From Rubrivivax sp. (GTDB lineage Bacteria > Pseudomonadota > Gammaproteobacteria > Burkholderiales > Burkholderiaceae_C): DNA of 38,360 bases. Under the pieces are notes generated by a model. The model searched no databases, was not told the DNA's origin, and was given only the letters and a program-made list of their open reading frames with translations. Both the position numbers and the translations under genes were made by a program. Shown here one piece after another: positions 15,863 through 24,940 of this stretch. Each line of letters opens with the position of its first letter. The first letter of the stretch is position 1. Location of the stretch: the NCBI GenBank assembly GCA_022842305.1, contig JALHPY010000027.1, forward strand, positions 1 to 38,360. The letters are read 5' to 3'.

Positions 15863-16936
15863 ATGGCAATGATGAAGGCAGCGGTGTTCGTCGAACCCGG
15901 ACGCATCGTGCTCGAGGACAAGCGAATCCCGGATGTCGGCCCGCTCGATGCACTGCTCAAGGTCACCACCACCACGATCTGCGGCACCGATGTCCACATC
16001 CTCAAGGGCGAGTACCCGGTGGCGCGCGGACTGACGGTCGGGCATGAGCCGGTCGGAGTCATCCACAAGCTCGGCTCGTCGGTACAGGGCTACCGCGAAG
16101 GGCAGCGCGTGATCGCCGGCGCCATCACGCCCAGCGGCTGGAGCAACGCCTGCCAGTGCGGCTGCGGCTCACAGGACGGGGCCGGCACCCTGCACGGCTG
16201 GAAGCCGCTCGGGGGCTGGAGGTTCGGCAACACCATCGACGGGTGCCAGGCCGAGTACGTGCTGGTTCCCGATGCCATGAACAACTTGGCAGCGGTGCCC
16301 GACGAGCTCAGCGACGAGCAGGTGCTGATGTGTCCGGACATCATGTCCACCGGCCTGGGCGGCGCCGAACGCGCCAACATCCGCATCGGCGACACGGTGG
16401 CCGTGTTCGCGCAGGGGCCGATCGGCCTGTGTGCCACGGCCGGCGCCAAGCTGAGTGGCGCGACCCTGGTGATTGGCGTGGACCGGCTGGCCAACCGGCT
16501 GGAGATTTCCCGTCGCATGGGCGCCGACCAGGTCATCGACAGCAGCCGCACCGACCCGGTCGAAGAGATCATGCGCCTGACGGGCGGGCGCGGCGTGGAC
16601 GTCGCGATCGAGGCGCTGGGCACACAGGCCACCTTCGAAGCCTGCCTGCGCGTGCTGCGTCCCGGTGGCACCTTGTCCAGCCTGGGGGTCTATTCGACCG
16701 ACCTCGTGATACCGCTGGGCGCGTTCGCCGCCGGGCTGGGTGACCACCAGATCGTGACCAGCCTGTGCCCCGGGGGCAAGGAGCGCATGCGTCGGCTGAT
16801 GTCGGTCATCCAGTCGGGCCGCATCGACCTCGGCCCCATGGTCACGCATCGCTTCAAGCTCGACGACATCGAGAAGGCCTACGACCTGTTTGGTCATCAG
16901 CGTGACGGCGTGCTGAAGGTGGCGATCACCCCTTGA
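15863..16936 (+). CDS. Zinc-dependent alcohol dehydrogenase, secondary-ADH-like
   Basis: A 357-residue medium-chain dehydrogenase. Zinc-site residues are C40 (ICGTD), H61-E62 (GHE) and probably D159 (CPDIMSTG). An Asp ligand rather than Cys is the mark of the secondary alcohol dehydrogenases of Thermoanaerobacter and Clostridium beijerinckii, and the segments HGWKPLGGWRFGN and SLCPGGKERM also resemble that group. The structural-zinc lobe is degenerate: only C97, C99 and C101 in a shortened loop. The nucleotide loop is AQGPIG (183-188), followed by D207 at the end of the second strand. An acidic residue there favours NAD+, whereas the characterised relatives use NADP+. The likely reaction is reversible secondary alcohol-ketone or aldehyde conversion in the cytoplasm. 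AGGAG lies 7 nt before the ATG. Confidence 0.9.
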   Translation: MAMMKAAVFVEPGRIVLEDKRIPDVGPLDALLKVTTTTICGTDVHILKGEYPVARGLTVGHEPVGVIHKLGSSVQGYREGQRVIAGAITPSGWSNACQCGCGSQDGAGTLHGWKPLGGWRFGNTIDGCQAEYVLVPDAMNNLAAVPDELSDEQVLMCPDIMSTGLGGAERANIRIGDTVAVFAQGPIGLCATAGAKLSGATLVIGVDRLANRLEISRRMGADQVIDSSRTDPVEEIMRLTGGRGVDVAIEALGTQATFEACLRVLRPGGTLSSLGVYSTDLVIPLGAFAAGLGDHQIVTSLCPGGKERMRRLMSVIQSGRIDLGPMVTHRFKLDDIEKAYDLFGHQRDGVLKVAITP

Positions 16937-16960
16937 TCCGCCAGGCGGTCCGCAGGCCTG

Positions 16961-17001
16961 GCGGGCCCTGAGCAGCGGGGCCCGCGGGGCGGGCCCGCCC
17001 C
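16961..17001. repeat. Two adjacent GC-rich hairpins between adh and the ABC operon
   Basis: GCGGGCCC (16961-16968) pairs with GGGCCCGC (16978-16985). The next base begins a perfect 16-bp palindrome of G and C only (16986-17001). A third, weaker pair, CCAGGC/GCCTGG, lies just before. Together they probably mark the end of the adh transcript, although there is no T-run. Confidence 0.45.
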
Positions 17002-17037
17002 GGGAACTCGCCAGGGCAGGCACACTCCGACCCGCCC

Positions 17038-17763
17038 ATGCAAGCGACACCCCCTGCCCTGATCGAGGCCGACGGCCTGTGCCTGAGCTACGCCATCGGC
17101 GCCCGCGCGGTGCCCGTGCTGCGGGGCGTGGACCTGCGCATCGCCGCCGGCAGCAGCGTGGCCATCGCCGGGCCCTCCGGCTCGGGCAAGTCATCGCTGC
17201 TGCTGCTGCTGGCCGGGCTGGAGCGGCCGGCTGCCGGGCGCATCCGCTTTGCCGGCACCGACCTGGCCACGCTGGACGCGGATGGCCTGGCCGACCTGCG
17301 GCGCGACCGCATCGGCATCGTCTTCCAGAGCTTCCACCTGTTGCCCAGCCTGAGTGCGCTGGACAACGCGGCCCTGCCGCTGCAGATGGCCGGGGCCGCC
17401 GGCGCGCGCGAAGCCGCGGCCGCGATGCTGGCGCGCGTGGGCCTGCAGGACCGCCGGCACCACCGGCCGTCGCAGTTGTCGGGTGGCGAGCAGCAGCGCG
17501 TGGCGATTGCCCGCGCGCTGGTGCACCGGCCCCAGCTGCTGCTGGCCGACGAGCCCACCGGCAACCTCGACGACCACACCGCGCAAGCGGTGCGCGACCT
17601 GCTGTTCGGCCTGAACCAGGAACTGGGCACGACGCTGATACTGGTGACCCACGACCTCGAATTCGCCGCCCGCTGCGACCGCGTGCTGCGCCTGCACGAC
17701 GGGCAGCTGCACGAGACCCCCCCGGTGCGCCAGCCCGGCGCCCGCGATGCGCTTCCTGCTTGA
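17038..17763 (+). CDS. ABC transporter ATP-binding protein, LolD/YbbA type
   Basis: The 241-residue ATPase has an intact Walker A (GPSGSGKSS, 45-53), Q-loop (Q97), signature LSGGEQQ (147-153), Walker B (LLLADE, 167-172) and a THD switch histidine. The compact size and the LLPSLSALDN segment place it with the MacB/LolD/YbbA group. These ATPases work with FtsX-like permeases, often in lipoprotein or envelope export rather than nutrient uptake. It overlaps the permease gene by 17 bases, so the two form one transporter. There is no obvious ribosome binding site before the ATG. The substrate cannot be told from the sequence. Confidence 0.92.
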   Translation: MQATPPALIEADGLCLSYAIGARAVPVLRGVDLRIAAGSSVAIAGPSGSGKSSLLLLLAGLERPAAGRIRFAGTDLATLDADGLADLRRDRIGIVFQSFHLLPSLSALDNAALPLQMAGAAGAREAAAAMLARVGLQDRRHHRPSQLSGGEQQRVAIARALVHRPQLLLADEPTGNLDDHTAQAVRDLLFGLNQELGTTLILVTHDLEFAARCDRVLRLHDGQLHETPPVRQPGARDALPA

Positions 17764-20263
17764 ACTGGCCTGGCGCGACCTGCGCGCCAGTGGCCGCCGT
17801 CTGTGGATCTTCGTCGCCTGTCTGATGCTGGGGGTGTCGCTGGTCACGGCCGGTGGCGGCCTGTACCGGCAGGTGGCCGATGCCCTGCGCCACGACGCCC
17901 GGCAGCTGTTCGGCGGCGATGTGGAAGTCGAGACGGCGCGGCCCCTGCCCGCCGCGGCGCTGGCGTGGATGCAGCAGCGCGGCACGGTCTCGCGCGTGGT
18001 CGAGTTGCGCTCCATGCTGCGCACCGATGGCGGCCGCGCCCAGCTGATCGAGCTGCTGAGCGCCGACCAAGCCTACCCGCTGGTCGGCAGCGTGGCGCTG
18101 CAGCCCGCCGGCCCGCTGGCCGACGCACTGACGCTGCGCGACGGCCGCTGGGGCGCCGCCATCGACGGCGCGCTGGCGCAGCGCCTGGGCCTGCGGCCCG
18201 GCGACCGCGTCGCCATCGGCGATCTCGACCTGACGGTGCGCGCCCAGGTCGTACGCCAGCCCGACCGCAGCCTGCGCGCCGACTGGGGCGCCGCACCCGT
18301 GCTGGTGGCCGAAGGCGCGCTGCTGGCCACCGGGCTGGTGCAGCCGCTGAGCCGCGTCCAGTACCGCTACCGCGTGCGCATCGAGGCGCGCGCCCTGCAA
18401 GCCGCAGCCGCCTGGCGCGACGCCTTCCTCGCCGCCTTCCCCGGGCTGGAGCTGGAAGCGCGCAGCTTCGACGAGCGCAGCGACCGCATGGCCCAGGTGC
18501 TGGGGCAGATCGGCTCCGGCCTGCTGCTGATCGGCTTCTCCGCGCTGTTCATCGGCGGGCTGGGCGTCTTCAACAGTGTGCAGGCCTACCTGCAGGGCAA
18601 GCTCACCAGCCTGGCCACCTTGCGCGCGCTGGGGCTGCGCGATGCGCGCCTGGCTACCTTCGTGCTGCTGCAGATCCTGCTGCTGGCCGTGCTGGCCAGC
18701 GGGGCGGGCGCCGCCATCGGGGTGGCCCTGGCGCTGGCTGGCGCGCAACTGGCCGCCGACAAGCTGCCGCTGACGCTGATGTTGCACGGCCTGTGGCCAC
18801 CGGCGCTGATGGCGTTGCTGTTCGGCGTGCTCACCGCGCTGGCGTTCTCGCTGCCGGCGCTGGGCCGGGCGCTCACGGTCTCGCCGGCAACGCTGTTCCG
18901 GGGCGTGGAGGGCCAGAGCCTGCAGACACCGCGCAAGGCCTGGTGGATCACGGCCGCGGTGGCCGGCGTCACGCTGCTGCTGCTGGTGGCCGCCCTGCCC
19001 GACCCGCGCTTCGGCCTGGCCTTCGTCGCGGCCACGGCCGGCCTGCTGGCGCTGCTGGACGGCGCCACGCGCGCCCTGCGCCGGGCCGCCGCCCGGCTTC
19101 AGCACCACGCCGGCCTGCCGTTGCCGCTGCGGCTGGCGCTGGCCGGCTTGCAGCAACCGCATTCACCGCTGCGCAGCGCGTTGCTGTCGCTGGGTTCGGC
19201 GCTCACGCTGCTGGTGGCCTGCACGCTGGTGGTGGCCAGCTTGCTGCGCACGGTGAACGAGACCGTGCCCACGCAGGCGCCGGCCCTGGTCTTCCACGAC
19301 CTGCAGACCGATCAGATCGCGCTGCTGCACCAGACCCTGCAGGCCGCGCCCGGGCTGCAAGCCGTCAGGACCGCACCGCTGGTGCTGGGCCGGCTGGCCG
19401 CCGTCAACGGCCAGGCCCTGCGCGACAGCGACGACGGCGAGCGGGCGCGCGAATCGCGTGACGAACACAAGCTCAGCAACCGCAGCGGCAACTTCGACAA
19501 CGTGGTGATAGACCGCGGCGCCTGGTGGCCCGAAGACCACCGCGGCGAGCCCCTGGTGGCGATGGAGGACCGCGAGGCCGACCAGCTGGGCCTGCAGGTG
19601 GGCGACCGTCTGCGCTTCGAGATCATGGGCCAGCCGGTGCAGGCCCGCCTGGCGGCCATCTACAGCCAGCGGCGACTGCAGGCGCGGCTGTGGCTGGAGG
19701 CCATCTTCAGCGACGGCGTGCTCGATCCCTTCATCACCCGCCACGTGGGGGCGGCCTGGATGCCGGCCGATCAGGCACTGGCCGCGCAGGACCGGCTGGC
19801 CGCGGTGGCGCCCAACATCGCCACCGCGCGCACCGAAGCGCTGCTGCGCGAGACCCGGGCGCTGATGGGTCGCGCCAGCGCCGGGCTGGCTGTGGTGGCG
19901 GGTGTGTGCCTGGCGGCCAGCCTGCTGGTGCTGGCCAGCGTGGTGGCGGCCAGCCGCAGCCGCCAGCTCTACGACGCCACGGTGATGCACGTGCTGGGTG
20001 CGCGGCATGCGCTGCTGCGCCGCGTGCTGCTGTGGGAATACCTGCTGCTGGCCGCGGCCACCGCCGGCTTTGCGCTGCTGGCCGGCAGCGTGCTGGCCAC
20101 CGGCTTGCTGCACTGGCGTCTGGACATGAGCCCGGCAGGCCTCTACTGGACCGGGCTGCTGACGGCCCTGGGGGTCAGTGCGCTGAGCCTGGGGCTGGGC
20201 GCGCAGTACCTGCTGGCGCAGATGCGGCTCAACCCGGCACAGCTGCTGCGCAGCGGGGGATGA
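17747..20263 (+). CDS. ABC transporter permease, YbbP type (FtsX domains)
   Basis: The 838-residue inner-membrane protein has an N-terminal anchor (residues about 20-42), a large periplasmic MacB-like domain, then an FtsX-type helical block (around LLLIGFSALFIGGLGVFNSV). Further membrane segments and a second periplasmic stretch follow, and a second FtsX block ends the protein near LLLAAATAGFALLAGSV. This duplicated layout is that of YbbP/YbbM-like permeases. It is translated from an ATG inside the ATPase gene, with no ribosome binding site, so coupling is likely. In other proteobacteria YbbA-YbbP often neighbour a TesA-type esterase, but none is seen here. The cargo is unknown. Confidence 0.88.
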   Translation: MRFLLELAWRDLRASGRRLWIFVACLMLGVSLVTAGGGLYRQVADALRHDARQLFGGDVEVETARPLPAAALAWMQQRGTVSRVVELRSMLRTDGGRAQLIELLSADQAYPLVGSVALQPAGPLADALTLRDGRWGAAIDGALAQRLGLRPGDRVAIGDLDLTVRAQVVRQPDRSLRADWGAAPVLVAEGALLATGLVQPLSRVQYRYRVRIEARALQAAAAWRDAFLAAFPGLELEARSFDERSDRMAQVLGQIGSGLLLIGFSALFIGGLGVFNSVQAYLQGKLTSLATLRALGLRDARLATFVLLQILLLAVLASGAGAAIGVALALAGAQLAADKLPLTLMLHGLWPPALMALLFGVLTALAFSLPALGRALTVSPATLFRGVEGQSLQTPRKAWWITAAVAGVTLLLLVAALPDPRFGLAFVAATAGLLALLDGATRALRRAAARLQHHAGLPLPLRLALAGLQQPHSPLRSALLSLGSALTLLVACTLVVASLLRTVNETVPTQAPALVFHDLQTDQIALLHQTLQAAPGLQAVRTAPLVLGRLAAVNGQALRDSDDGERARESRDEHKLSNRSGNFDNVVIDRGAWWPEDHRGEPLVAMEDREADQLGLQVGDRLRFEIMGQPVQARLAAIYSQRRLQARLWLEAIFSDGVLDPFITRHVGAAWMPADQALAAQDRLAAVAPNIATARTEALLRETRALMGRASAGLAVVAGVCLAASLLVLASVVAASRSRQLYDATVMHVLGARHALLRRVLLWEYLLLAAATAGFALLAGSVLATGLLHWRLDMSPAGLYWTGLLTALGVSALSLGLGAQYLLAQMRLNPAQLLRSGG

Positions 20264-20318
20264 GCGCAGGCGCGTGAAGGGCCAGGCATGGTGGCAGCGC
20301 AGCCCCAGCCGACTTGCC

Positions 20319-20351
20319 AAGAAGTTGCCAGGAAGTTGCCAGGAAGTTGCC
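20319..20351. repeat. Three tandem 11-bp repeats
   Basis: The unit AGGAAGTTGCC occurs exactly at 20330-20340 and 20341-20351 and, with one change, at 20319-20329 (AAGAAGTTGCC). It lies between the ABC permease stop and the tRNA-Pro terminator and does not belong to any gene. Function is unknown; slippage could vary the copy number. Confidence 0.8.
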
Positions 20352-20382
20352 AGATTCGGCCGGATCGAGCCCCACAAAGCCA

Positions 20383-20415
20383 AACGGCTTAGCCCCTTGT
20401 GAGAGCTAAGCCGTT
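20383..20415 (-). terminator. Terminator downstream of tRNA-Pro
   Basis: AACGGCTTAGC (20383-20393) and GCTAAGCCGTT (20405-20415) are an exact 11-bp inverted repeat with an 11-nt loop. On the minus strand it follows tRNA-Pro by 9 bases and is followed by TTGGCTTTG, modestly T-rich. It is the likely 3' end of the thrS-to-tRNA-Pro transcript, and might also stop rightward transcripts from the ABC operon. Confidence 0.8.
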
Positions 20416-20424
20416 GATTCGTAA

Positions 20425-20502
<78 letters not shown>

Positions 20503-20513
20503 CTGAGCCCAAG

Positions 20514-20519
20514 AGTATA
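20514..20519 (-). promoter_or_regulatory. Putative -10 box of tRNA-Pro
   Basis: TATACT on the minus strand, 12 nt from the mature tRNA 5' end. The surrounding GGCTATACT-NN-TGGGCT is shared with the tRNA-Asn promoter at 162-167, at the same distance. No good -35 is seen, and the region runs into the merR stop codon. Confidence 0.5.
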
Positions 20520-20539
20520 GCCTGACGCGAGCGGGGCTC

Positions 20540-20983
20540 TCAGGCGCTGAGCAACTCGCGTATCGACATCAGCTCGGCGCGCAGGTGTTCGCGCGCCAGG
20601 TCGGGGGCTGCGGCCACGGCCGTGTGGGGCGCTTCTGCGGCCAGCGCAGACAGGGCTTCGTCGGTGGGTTCGCTGCCGGCCAAGGGCTCGTCACCATCGG
20701 CCTCGAAGGCCATGGCGCGAGCGCCGGCCACCACGTCGGTCAGGCGGTTGCGCGCGCCGCTGATGGTGAAGCCCTGGTCGTACAGCAGTTCGCGGATGCG
20801 CCGGATCAGCAGCACCTCGTGGTGCTGGTAATAGCGCCGGTTGCCGCGGCGCTTCATGGGCTTGAGTTGCGTGAACTCTTGCTCCCAGTAGCGCAGCACG
20901 TACGGCTTGACCCCGCACAGCTCGCTCACCTCACCGATGGTGAAGTAGCGCTTGGCGGGGATGGCTGGGAGCGCTTTCTCCAT
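20540..20983 (-). CDS. MerR-family transcriptional regulator
   Basis: The 147-residue protein begins MEKALPAIPAKRYFTIGEVSELCGVKP. Its MerR-type winged helix-turn-helix continues through YVLRYWEQEFTQLKPMKRRGNRRYY. A short coiled region with RIRELLYDQGFTISGARNRL follows, and then an acidic, low-complexity C terminus with no cysteine metal site. Genes of this type stand directly after ihfA in many Burkholderiales. Their target and signal are not known to me. The ATG at 20983 lies inside a palindrome (20980-20995). A TTG at 20992 would add three residues. Neither start has a clear ribosome binding site, so coupling to ihfA, 34 bp upstream, is likely. Confidence 0.88.
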   Translation of the reverse strand: MEKALPAIPAKRYFTIGEVSELCGVKPYVLRYWEQEFTQLKPMKRRGNRRYYQHHEVLLIRRIRELLYDQGFTISGARNRLTDVVAGARAMAFEADGDEPLAGSEPTDEALSALAAEAPHTAVAAAPDLAREHLRAELMSIRELLSA

Positions 20984-20995
20984 TGAAATCAATGG
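20980..20995 (-). promoter_or_regulatory. Palindrome over the merR start codon
   Basis: CCATTGA-AA-TCAATGG is a perfect 7-bp inverted repeat. Its left arm on the plus strand contains the start codon of merR. It could be a DNA operator, or on the mRNA a small hairpin hiding the ATG. It does not fit the FNR spacing. Confidence 0.4.
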
Positions 20996-21017
20996 GATCG
21001 GTGGGGAAAGCTAGACT

Positions 21018-21380
21018 CTACTCGAAGTCCCCTTCGGGCGGTGTATCGCCTTGCACCATGGCCTTGAGCTTGTGGCTGGCGTGGAAGGTGACCACATGCC
21101 GCGCCTTGATGGGGATGGCCTCGCCGGTACGCGGGTTGCGACCCGGGCGTGGCGCCTTGCGCCGGATGTTGAAGTTGCCGAAGCCCGAGAGCTTGACGTC
21201 CTGGCCGGTGACCAGGGTGCCGTGCACGATCTCGAAGAAGGCCTCGACCATGTCCTTGCTCTCTCGCTTGTTCAGGCCCAGGCGGTCGAACAGCAACTCG
21301 GCAAGCTCGGCCTTGGTCAGCGTGGGCGTGTCCAGCGACGGCAGGATCAGCTTCTCATCGGGCGCGTCTTCGGTGTTCAT
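21018..21380 (-). CDS. ihfA: Integration host factor subunit alpha
   Basis: A 120-residue HU/IHF-fold DNA-bending protein. The core runs from [20 protein letters not shown] to the beta-arm [23 protein letters not shown], which carries the Pro that intercalates into bent DNA. An N-terminal extension of about 20 residues ([11 protein letters not shown]) and a short acidic tail ([10 protein letters not shown]) go beyond the E. coli length, as is common in this order. The position directly after pheT is the normal place for ihfA and separates it from HU. AGAGGGA lies just upstream of the ATG. IhfA works as a heterodimer with IhfB, encoded elsewhere. Confidence 0.97.
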   Translation of the reverse strand: MNTEDAPDEKLILPSLDTPTLTKAELAELLFDRLGLNKRESKDMVEAFFEIVHGTLVTGQDVKLSGFGNFNIRRKAPRPGRNPRTGEAIPIKARHVVTFHASHKLKAMVQGDTPPEGDFE

Positions 21381-21402
21381 CGGTCCCTCTGCTTCTGGTC
21401 TC

Positions 21403-23835
21403 TCAAGCACGCAGCCGGGCGCCAAACGCCGCCTGCGCGCGGGACACGGCTGCATTGACCGTGGCCTCGATGCGATCTTCGGTGAGTGTGCTGTCGAAGT
21501 CGAGCAATTCCAGCCGCACCGCCAGGCTGCGTTCGCCCGCCGCAACGCCGGCAACCGGCGTGGCCGGCTTGTAGATGTCGAACAGCGTGGCGCTGCGCAC
21601 CAGACCGGTGGGATCGGCCCGCAGGCAGTCCATCAGCGGGTCGTGGGCGACGTCATCGCGCAGCACCAGCGCCAGGTCGCGCCACACGGCCTGCTGGCGT
21701 GGCACGGGCTTGAACATGGGCAGCGGCAGGCCCAGCACGGCGTCGAGTTCCAGTTCGAACAGCACCGGCGCCTGCGGCAGCTCGTAGGCCTGGCGCCAGC
21801 GCGGGTGCAGCTCACCCACATGGCCGATGGCGCGGCCGGCCAGTTCGATGCGCGCGCTGCGGCCCGGGTGCAACGCGGGGTGCTCGGCGGCGACGAAGCG
21901 CAGCTCGTGCGGCGCCAGCAGCGACTGCACGTCACCCTTGACGTCGAAGAAGTCCACCGCCTGCTCGCGCCGGCCCCACTGCACGGCGTCTGCCGGGCCG
22001 TAGGCCAGGCCGCCCACGCGCAGGGGCTGGTGCACGCCGGCCACGCTCAGCGGGCCGTCGGCCACGCTGGCGTCGCGCATGAAGACGCGGCCCACTTCGA
22101 ACAGGCGCACGCGCGTGCAGCGGCGCTGCAGGTTGTGGCGCAGCGCCTGCACCAGGCTGCCCATCAGGCTGGAACGCATCACGGCCAGCGGCGCGGCGAT
22201 GGGGTTGAGCACCTTGATCGGGTCGGCATTGCCGGCCAGTTCACGTTCCCAGCGCTCTTCGACGAAGCTGAAGGCGATGGTCTCCTGGTAGTCCTGCGCG
22301 GCCAGCTGGCGGCGCACGGCGTGCGCGCTGCGGCGCGCCTCGCGGCGCACGCGCGGGGCTACGGGCGCCAGCGGCGGCGTGGCCGGCAGCTTGTCGTAGC
22401 CGATGACGCGCACCACCTCTTCGATCAGGTCTTCCTCGATGTGCAGGTCGAAGCGCCAGCTGGGCGGCGTGACGGTCAGCACGCCGGGTGACTGCTCGCA
22501 GCGCAGGCCCAGGCGCGCAAAGACCTCGGCGCACTGCGCCTGGCTGACCGGCATGCCGATGACGCGCGCCGCGCGCTCAACGCGCAGCGTCACGGGCGTG
22601 GCCTCGGGCAGGTGCAGCACCTGGTCGTCGAGCGGGCCGCACACCGCCTCGGGGCCGCCGCAGATGTCCAGGATCAGCTGCGTGATGCGCTCGATGTGCT
22701 CGGCCGTCAGCGCCGGGTCGACGCCGCGCTCGAAACGGTGGCCGGCGTCGGTGTTGAAGTTGAAGCGGCGCGAACGCCCCTGCACCGCCGCGGGCCACCA
22801 GAACGCGGCCTCGACGTAGATGTTGCGCGTGTCGTCGCTCACCGCCGTGGCGTCGCCCCCCATGATGCCGGCAAGCGACTCGACGCCCTGCGCGTCGGCG
22901 ATCACGCCCACCTGATCGTCGAGCTCAATCGTGCTGCCGTTGAGCAGCTTGAGCGTCTCGCCCGCCTGACCCCAGCGCACCACCAGCTTGTCGTGGATCT
23001 TGTCCAGATCGAAGATGTGCGTGGGCCGGCCGTACTCGAACATCACGTAGTTGGAGATGTCCACCAGCGCGCTGACGCTGCGCTGGCCGCAACGCGCCAG
23101 GCGATCGACCATCCACTGCGGCGTGCGCGCTCGCGTGTCCACGCCGCGCACCACGCGGCCCGAGAAGCGGCCGCACAAGTCGGGTGCCAGCACTTCCACC
23201 GGCAGGCGCTGCGCGTGGCGCGCCGGCACCGGCGCGATCACCGGCGTGTGCAGCGGCGCGCCGGTCAGCGCCGAGACCTCGCGCGCGATGCCGTAGACGC
23301 TGAGGCCATGCGCCAGGTTGGGCGTGAGCTTGAGCGTGAAGACGCTGTCGTCCAGCCTCAGCCACTGGCGGATGTCGGTGCCCACGGGCGCATCGGCGGC
23401 CAGTTCGAGCAGGCCGCCGGCGTCGTCGGCGATCTTGAGTTCGCGCGCCGAGCACAGCATGCCGCTGCTTTCAATGCCGCGCAGCTTGCCCACGCCGATC
23501 TTGAAAGGCTTGCCATCGTCACCGGGAGGCAGTTCGGCGCCCACCGTGGCCAGCGGCACCTTGATGCCCACGCGCGCATTGGGCGCGCCGCAGACGATCT
23601 GCAGCGGGCCGTCCTTCGAATAGGCGCCGGCGGCCACGGTGCACACGCGCAGGCGGTCGGCTTGCGGGTGCTGGTCGGCCGTCAGGATCTCGGCCACGAC
23701 CACGCCGCTGAAGGGCGGCGCCACCGGGCGCAGGTCTTCGACTTCCATGCCGGACATGGTCAGCAGGTCGGCCAGGGCTTGGGTGGAGAGCGGCGGGTTG
23801 CAGAACTCGCGCAGCCAGGATTCGGGGAATTGCAT
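21403..23835 (-). CDS. pheT: Phenylalanyl-tRNA synthetase beta subunit
   Basis: The 810-residue protein starts [16 protein letters not shown] and has the full bacterial PheT layout. An EMAP-like tRNA-binding domain comes first ([23 protein letters not shown], from about residue 45), then the B3/B4 editing domain, the B5 domain, the catalytic-like module, and a C-terminal anticodon-binding FDX-ACB domain ([10 protein letters not shown] near residue 715). With PheS it forms the alpha2-beta2 enzyme that charges tRNA-Phe and edits mischarged tyrosine. It lies 31 bp after pheS and 22 bp before ihfA. The length is typical, with no sign of damage. Confidence 0.98.
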   Translation of the reverse strand: MQFPESWLREFCNPPLSTQALADLLTMSGMEVEDLRPVAPPFSGVVVAEILTADQHPQADRLRVCTVAAGAYSKDGPLQIVCGAPNARVGIKVPLATVGAELPPGDDGKPFKIGVGKLRGIESSGMLCSARELKIADDAGGLLELAADAPVGTDIRQWLRLDDSVFTLKLTPNLAHGLSVYGIAREVSALTGAPLHTPVIAPVPARHAQRLPVEVLAPDLCGRFSGRVVRGVDTRARTPQWMVDRLARCGQRSVSALVDISNYVMFEYGRPTHIFDLDKIHDKLVVRWGQAGETLKLLNGSTIELDDQVGVIADAQGVESLAGIMGGDATAVSDDTRNIYVEAAFWWPAAVQGRSRRFNFNTDAGHRFERGVDPALTAEHIERITQLILDICGGPEAVCGPLDDQVLHLPEATPVTLRVERAARVIGMPVSQAQCAEVFARLGLRCEQSPGVLTVTPPSWRFDLHIEEDLIEEVVRVIGYDKLPATPPLAPVAPRVRREARRSAHAVRRQLAAQDYQETIAFSFVEERWERELAGNADPIKVLNPIAAPLAVMRSSLMGSLVQALRHNLQRRCTRVRLFEVGRVFMRDASVADGPLSVAGVHQPLRVGGLAYGPADAVQWGRREQAVDFFDVKGDVQSLLAPHELRFVAAEHPALHPGRSARIELAGRAIGHVGELHPRWRQAYELPQAPVLFELELDAVLGLPLPMFKPVPRQQAVWRDLALVLRDDVAHDPLMDCLRADPTGLVRSATLFDIYKPATPVAGVAAGERSLAVRLELLDFDSTLTEDRIEATVNAAVSRAQAAFGARLRA

Positions 23836-23866
23836 GTCGGGAAGTCTCGGCAGTCTCGGGGCGGCG

Positions 23867-24922
23867 TCAGTTGAACTGCGACAGGAAGCGCAGGTCGCCG
23901 TCGAACATCAGGCGCAGGTCGTCGATGCCGTAGCGCAGCATCGCGAAGCGGTCGGCGCCGATGCCGAAGGCGAAGCCGATGTTCGTCTCGGGGTCGAGGC
24001 CGTAGTTGCGCACGACGTTCGGGTGCACCTGGCCCGAGCCGGCCACTTCCAGCCAGCGACCCGCCAGCGGCCCGCTGCCGAAGCGGATGTCGATCTCGGC
24101 GCTGGGCTCGGTGAAGGGGAAGAAGCTGGGCCGGAAACGCACGTCGAAGTCGTCGGTCTCGAAGAACTCGCGCACGAAGTCGGCGAAGACGACCTTCAGG
24201 TCCTTGAAGCTGACGTTGGCACCCAGCCAGAGGCCCTCGACCTGGTGGAACATCGGCGAATGCGTGGCGTCGCTGTCGACGCGGAACACCCTTCCCGGCG
24301 CGATGACGCGGATCTCCGGCGTCGGCTGGCCGGCCGCGATGTCCTGCGCATGGCGCGCCGCGTGCGCCTGGGCATATCGCACCTGCATCGGGCTCGTGTG
24401 CGGGCGCAGGCACAGCCAGCGGCCTTCGGCGTCCTTGAGGTCGACGTAGAAGGTGTCCTGCATCGAGCGCGCCGGGTGGTTCTCGGGGTTGTTGAGCGCG
24501 GTGAAGCTCATCCAGTCGGTCTCGATCTCGGGGCCTTCGGCCACGTCGAAACCCATGCTGGCGAAGATGGCCTCGACGCGTTCTATCGTGCGGCTTACCG
24601 GGTGCAGGCCGCCCGTGCCGCGGCGGCGGCCGGGCAGCGTGACGTCCAGCGCCTCGGCACGCAGCTGCGCCGCCAGTTCGGCATCGGCCAGGCGCTCGCG
24701 CGCGGCCTGCAGCGCGGCCTCTATCGCGGCCTTGGCGCGGTTGATCTCGGCGCCGCGCGTCTTCTTCTCATCGGGCGGCAGCGCGCCCAGGCCCTTGAGC
24801 AGTTCGGTCAGGCGGCCGCTCTTGCCCAGGTAGCGCGCCTTGGCGTTTTCGAGCTCAGCCCCCTGGTGGGTGGCGTCGAAGTCGGCCCGGGCGGCCTGTA
24901 CGAGGGTGTCGAGGTCGTTCAT
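23867..24922 (-). CDS. pheS: Phenylalanyl-tRNA synthetase alpha subunit
   Basis: The 351-residue protein starts [16 protein letters not shown], with the N-terminal coiled coil expected of PheS. Class II core motifs follow: [28 protein letters not shown], the motif 2 region [21 protein letters not shown], and the C-terminal [18 protein letters not shown]. The frame remains open upstream to a TTG at 25021, but that extension runs through a terminator-like hairpin and T-run and does not resemble PheS, so the ATG at 24922 is used. A terminator-like hairpin ends 18 bases before this start and may regulate expression. Confidence 0.98.
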   Translation of the reverse strand: MNDLDTLVQAARADFDATHQGAELENAKARYLGKSGRLTELLKGLGALPPDEKKTRGAEINRAKAAIEAALQAARERLADAELAAQLRAEALDVTLPGRRRGTGGLHPVSRTIERVEAIFASMGFDVAEGPEIETDWMSFTALNNPENHPARSMQDTFYVDLKDAEGRWLCLRPHTSPMQVRYAQAHAARHAQDIAAGQPTPEIRVIAPGRVFRVDSDATHSPMFHQVEGLWLGANVSFKDLKVVFADFVREFFETDDFDVRFRPSFFPFTEPSAEIDIRFGSGPLAGRWLEVAGSGQVHPNVVRNYGLDPETNIGFAFGIGADRFAMLRYGIDDLRLMFDGDLRFLSQFN

Positions 24923-24940
24923 GGAGCGCGTTGGGATCGC

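Noticed and set aside
20980..20995. FNR box, because of the TTGA...TCAA pattern
   Set aside because: The half-sites are only two bases apart instead of four, so it does not fit the FNR consensus.
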